In this document: one piece after another, positions 60,312 to 64,000 of the stretch | How positions within the stretch are numbered: the first letter of the stretch is position 1 | Layout of the letters: every line of letters starts with the position of its first letter | NCBI RefSeq assembly: GCF_000337035.1 | Contig: NZ_AOJL01000037.1 | Coordinates: 17,345-81,344, forward strand | Direction: 5' to 3' | Length of the DNA: 64,000 bases | Origin: Halorubrum coriense DSM 10284 | GTDB lineage: Archaea; Halobacteriota; Halobacteria; Halobacteriales; Haloferacaceae | Notes under the pieces: model-generated | What the model was told of the DNA's origin: nothing | The model's input: only the letters and a program-made list of their open reading frames with translations | Databases searched by the model: none | Made by a program: the position numbers and the translations under genes

Positions 60312-61502
60312 ATGTACGCGCTCGTCGGCGGGACCGTCCACACGGCAACGGAGCGGGGAACGATCGACGCGACCGTCGTCATCGACGACGGCGAGATCGT
60401 CTCCCTCGACGAGGGCGAGCCGCCCGAAGAGGCGACAGTGCTCGACGTCTCGGGCCACCACGTCACGCCGGGGCTCGTCGACGCGCACAGCCACGCCGGC
60501 ATGGCCGAGTGGGGCGAGCCGGAGGACGGCGACATCAACGAGGGGACCTCGGCGGTCACGCCGCACGTCAGCGCGCTCGACGGGTTCCACCCGCGCGACG
60601 AGGAGCTGAAACACGCGTTCCAGAACGGCGTCACCGCCGTCTCGGCGCGGATGGGGTCCGGCAACGTGATCGGCGGGATCATCTGCTCGATGAAGACCCA
60701 CGGGCGCACCGCCGACGACATGCTGATCCGCGAAGACGGCATGAAGGCCGCGATGGGGGAGAACCCGAAGCGCTTCCACGGCGAGGAGCAGGGCCGCCAG
60801 CCCTCGACGCGTCCCGGCGTCGCGGCCACCCTCCGGTCGGCGCTGATGGAGGCCGAAGACTACGTCGACCGACGCGAGCACGCCCGCGACGAGGGCGAGC
60901 CGTTCGAGCGCGACCTCGGCATGGAGAACCTCGCGCGCGTCCTCACCGAGGGGCTCCCGCTCCGCGTCCACGCGCACCGCACCGACGACATCATGACCGT
61001 CTTTCGGATCGCCGAGGAGTTCGGGATCGAGTCGCTCTCGATCGAACACGCGACCGAGGGTCACCTGATCGCTGAGGAGTTCGCGGAGCGGGACGTGCCC
61101 GCGATCGTCGGCCCCTCGCTGTACTCGGGCGCGAAGTACGAGCTCCGGAACATCACCTTCGAGACGCCGGCGATCCTCCGCGAGGCGGGCGTGAAAGTCG
61201 CGATCCAGACGGACGCGCCCGTGCTCCCGCAACAGCACCTCGACGTCTGCGTCGGGCTCGCGGTCCGCGAGGGCTTCCCCGCGGACGAGGCGCTGGAGGC
61301 GGTGACGCGCTACCCGGCCGAGATCCTCGGCATCGACGACAGCGTCGGCACGCTGGAGGTCGGCACGGACGCCGACGTGGCGGTCTGGGACGGGGTCTTC
61401 TACGAGAACGACAGCCGGACGCGACACGTGTTCGTCGACGGCGAACACGTGTTCGACCGCGAGCGCGACGCGGTCGACCCCCGCGACGAGTACGACTGGT
61501 AG
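60312..61502 (+). CDS. metal-dependent amidohydrolase
   Basis: 396 residues. Metal ligands: H-x-H in VDAHSHAGM, His in RVHAHRTDD, His in SIEHATEGH, and Asp in QTDAPVLP; typical of the imidazolonepropionase/amidohydrolase branch. The composite beta domain at both ends (MYALVGGTVHTATERGTIDA and VGTDADVAVWDGVFYE) completes the fold. It hydrolyses an amide or cyclic amide; the substrate is unknown. Monocistronic. Confidence 0.85.
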   Translation: MYALVGGTVHTATERGTIDATVVIDDGEIVSLDEGEPPEEATVLDVSGHHVTPGLVDAHSHAGMAEWGEPEDGDINEGTSAVTPHVSALDGFHPRDEELKHAFQNGVTAVSARMGSGNVIGGIICSMKTHGRTADDMLIREDGMKAAMGENPKRFHGEEQGRQPSTRPGVAATLRSALMEAEDYVDRREHARDEGEPFERDLGMENLARVLTEGLPLRVHAHRTDDIMTVFRIAEEFGIESLSIEHATEGHLIAEEFAERDVPAIVGPSLYSGAKYELRNITFETPAILREAGVKVAIQTDAPVLPQQHLDVCVGLAVREGFPADEALEAVTRYPAEILGIDDSVGTLEVGTDADVAVWDGVFYENDSRTRHVFVDGEHVFDRERDAVDPRDEYDW

Positions 61503-61592
61503 CCGGCACGCCGGCGACGACGGCCGGTGCCCCGGGCCGACCGAGCGCCCGCCCCGCTATCTTTTAGTCGCCCGTCCGTCTCTCGCGTAGTC

Positions 61593-63979
61593 GTGCCCAT
61601 CCGCCGCGCGAAACCCGTCGACTCACTCTACGCGGAACTCCGCGACTACGACCTGGTCGTGACTCCCGACGCCCCGCTCGCGAGCGCGATCAACCGCCGC
61701 CTCGACCGCCCCCACTTCGGGACGTTCGCGACCACCCCGCGCCGCCTCGCGGCGGGCCGACGCGAACGGGCCGAAGACCGGCTCGCCTTCCTCGAAGCGG
61801 TCGAGCGGACGGACCGCGACTGGAAGGCGGTCGCGCACGCCGTCGGGAACGTGCTCCAGTGCTGGGAGCACCGCGGTCGCCTCGACGCGGTCCTCGACTA
61901 CGACGCCTACGTCGACGACGCGACCCGCGACGTCGTCGAGGTCATGCGGTCGCTGCGGACGACGTCGAAACGGCTCACGGAGTACGCCGTCGACGGCGGG
62001 CGGTCGGTGGCCGTCGTCGGTGCCGACCAGCTGACCGCGCTGGAGCGCAGCGTCCTCCCGGAGACGTGCGACCGCGTCGACCCGTTCACCGACGAGGCGT
62101 TCGACCATCCCCCGTTCCACGTGTTCGAGTCGGCCACGGACATCGTCGGCGCGCTGCTCGACGCGGTTACGGCGGAGAACGCCGAGCACGTCGCCGTCGT
62201 CCTCGACCGCGGGAGCCGGTACTCCTCGCTCGTCGAGTCCGCGTTCGAGGCGGCCGGCGTCCCCTTCTACGGCGGTCCCGGGTTCGCCGACGACCCGCAC
62301 CACCGGGCGTTCGTCCGGCTCCTCCGGCTCGGGTTCCGCGGGGCGGAGACGACCGTCGGCGACGCCGCGCCGGTGCTCACGCGGCTGGGCGTCGACGCGC
62401 CGCTCGCCGACCGGGAGCGGCGGTTGGACGCTGTCGACCGACCGGAGCTGGAGTGGCTGCGACGGTTTCGCGCCGGGATCGAGGAGCGCACGTTCGCGGA
62501 GGGGCTCGACGCGTACGCGACCGAGGCCGGCGTCGAACTGCCGCGCTTCGACGAGGAGCTCCGGCGGTTGGGGCTCGCCGACGAGCCCGTGACGAGCGAG
62601 GCGGTCGACCGGCTGGCGTACTACCTCCAGACGTACGAGGTGCCGGTCGACAGGGAGAACGAGGGCGTCCTCCTCGCCGACGCGAAGTCCTCCGCGTACG
62701 TCGACCGCCCCGTCGTCTTCCACCTCGGCATGGACGAGGCGTGGACGCACTCGGCCCCCAAGCGCCCGTGGGTCGACACCGAGGCCCAGTTCGACCGGTA
62801 CGTCGGGCGCTTCCAGCGGCTGCTCCAGAGCGGCGACCGGCAGTACTACCTCGTCCGCGACGCGGCCGGCGGGGAGCCGGTCACGCCCTGTCTGTACTTC
62901 AGTGAGCTCCTCGACGACGAGTACGAACGGTTCAGCGACCTCGAATCCGTCGCGCACCGCCGGCGACCGCGCTCGGCGGGGACCGGGTTCGACCGGAGTC
63001 CCCTCGACGTTGAGTCCCAATCGGTCGACACGGTCAGCCAGTCCGCGCTCAACGGCTACCTCAACAGCCCGCGCGACTACCTCTTCGGGCGGCTCCTCGA
63101 TCAACCGGATCGGGAGCGGTTCGTCGAGGGGAACCTCTTCCACGACTTCGCGGAGTTCGCCGTGAGCCACCCCGACCTCGTCTCGGAGGCCCCGACCGAG
63201 GACCTCGTCGACGCCATGCTCGCCGAGACCGAGGGGTTCGTCGCGCCCGCGGACGCGACCCTCCGCCGCCGGACGTACCGGATCGGCTTGGAGCTGATCG
63301 CGAAGTACTTAGCCGAGAACGAGCCGGCGTCGGACGACTTTCTCACGGCGACCTCCGGGTGGGGGACCAACTTCTTCGCCGAGCACTTCGACGAGCCGGT
63401 CGACTCCCCCCTCACCGAGCGCTGGTTCGAGGACGAGGCCCTCGGCGTCAAGGGGAAGATCGATCTCGTGCGCTCGCCGACCGCGCTGCTCGACTACAAG
63501 AGCGGCTCGAAAAAGCGGGCGTCGCAGGTCGTCGGGGGCGCGGCGGTCGACCCGCCCGCGGACGCGCCGAACTTCCAGGCGGCGCTGTACCTGACCTACT
63601 ACCGGACTGTCCGGCCGGACGAGCGGCTCGAGTTCACGTTCTTCCACTTCCTCGAACCGATGGACGACGTGATCGCCGGCGACGCCGACATCGACGACGC
63701 GCTCACGACGGTCACCTACCACCCGGTCGCGTTCGACGAGTACGTCGGCTCGCGCGAGGCCTACGAGCGGCTCTTGGACGGCTACACCGACTGTCGGGAG
63801 ACGTTCGACGACCTCGGCTACGCGGCGTACGAGGACGTCGTGACGCCGCTGTCGTTCCCCGAGACGACCGATAAAGGGGAGCTGCGCGCCTCCGCGTTCG
63901 CCGAGCGGTTCACCGCCGCGGTCGACGCCCGCACGTCTCCGGACGTCGACGCCGAGAAGGGCGCTGATCAGGCGATCCG
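61593..63979 (+). CDS. PD-(D/E)XK/AddB-like nuclease, 3' end missing
   Basis: GTG at 61593 (MPIRRAKPVDSLYAELRD) opens a frame that stays open to the contig end; about 795 genuine residues. Residues 1-480 look like an inactivated helicase-type domain as in AddB/RexB. The C-terminal part is a RecB-type nuclease: VEGNLFHDFAEFA, GKIDLVRSPTALLDYKSGSKK (D...D-x-K active site). The usual iron-sulfur Cys before the nuclease (Y-x-x-CP-x-x-Y) is Ser here (YLNSPRDYLFG). In haloarchaea such proteins pair with a UvrD/AddA-like helicase in DNA end processing; the partner would lie beyond the window. The last six codons after 63979 are adapter. Confidence 0.75.
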
Positions 63980-64000
63980 CTGTCTCTTATACACATCTCT
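63980..64000 (+). other. Nextera adapter sequence (artefact)
   Basis: CTGTCTCTTATACACATCT (63980-63998) is the Tn5/Nextera mosaic end, base for base, followed by CT. Its translation in the nuclease frame gives the well-known artefact CLLYTS. It is library adapter left in the assembly, not genomic DNA. Confidence 0.95.

Noticed and set aside
1..64000. CRISPR array
   Set aside because: No regularly spaced direct repeats of 25-40 bp with unique spacers were seen, and no cas gene is present.

Overview
The window is chromosomal DNA from an extremely halophilic archaeon. Base composition is very high in GC, the predicted proteins are rich in Asp and Glu, several genes have a TATA-like box about 25-30 nt before the ATG (leaderless transcripts), and exported proteins carry Tat/lipobox signals. 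Many haloarchaeal families are present: amphi-Trp, TAXI-TRAP, DHH/TrkA-N, bacterial-type ThrRS and an SNJ2-like integrase. A Halorubrum-like member of the Haloferacaceae is my best guess, not a demonstrated identity. The right edge is not biological: bases 63980-63998 are exactly the 19-bp Nextera transposon end, so the window ends at a contig end of a short-read draft assembly.

Region by region. 1-8.1 kb is a surface-glycan island of slightly lower GC. It holds the end of a sulfatase-type hydrolase, then a tight minus-strand operon (two sugar-nucleotide epimerases, a GT4 glycosyltransferase, a sulfatase-family protein, an 83-codon ORF and a DUF1616 membrane protein) whose genes touch or overlap by 4 nt, and an exported PPC-domain lipoprotein with a Tyr/Gly-rich tail. 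8.2-9.1 kb is another epimerase whose second codon is a stop. 9.1-50.9 kb is mostly ordinary housekeeping: an SBF/ACR3-type transporter, PP-loop enzyme, phosphodiesterase, Nudix, membrane proteins, MscS, chorismate synthase, enoyl-CoA hydratase, a frameshifted nucleoside phosphorylase, hypoxanthine phosphoribosyltransferase, DJ-1/PfpI, nucleotidyltransferase, DHH/TrkA-N protein, a TAXI TRAP transporter operon, tRNA-Lys(CTT), UV endonuclease, SDRs, MFS, IMPDH/GMP reductase, alanine-glyoxylate aminotransferase, a PAS-GAF histidine kinase, ThrRS, cysteine synthase, a CoA-binding protein and a RecA-fold ATPase.

51.3-59.4 kb is an integrated mobile element of about 8.0 kb, inserted in tRNA-Arg(TCG). 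A 14-bp exact repeat (19 bp with one mismatch) of the tRNA 3' end marks both junctions. The left half is one operon of six genes chained by ATGA/GTGA overlaps, ending in a large winged-helix protein that may be the replication protein. The AT-richer right half holds cargo and regulators (GNAT acetyltransferase, HTH proteins, a two-finger C2H2 protein, a phiH1-repressor-like winged helix) and an SNJ2-type tyrosine integrase translationally coupled to a zinc-ribbon protein. No capsid, spike or packaging gene is seen.

The most unusual feature lies between the repressor-like gene and the integrase operon. Nested perfect inverted repeats surround a TATA box, and the predicted start point coincides with the first base of a roughly 100-nt sequence. 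That sequence folds as a closed three-way junction, and a competing 10-bp pairing would exclude its second hairpin. I read this as a repressor-controlled structured RNA or leader of the element. After the element come a small membrane ORF, an amidohydrolase and a truncated PD-(D/E)XK/AddB-like nuclease.
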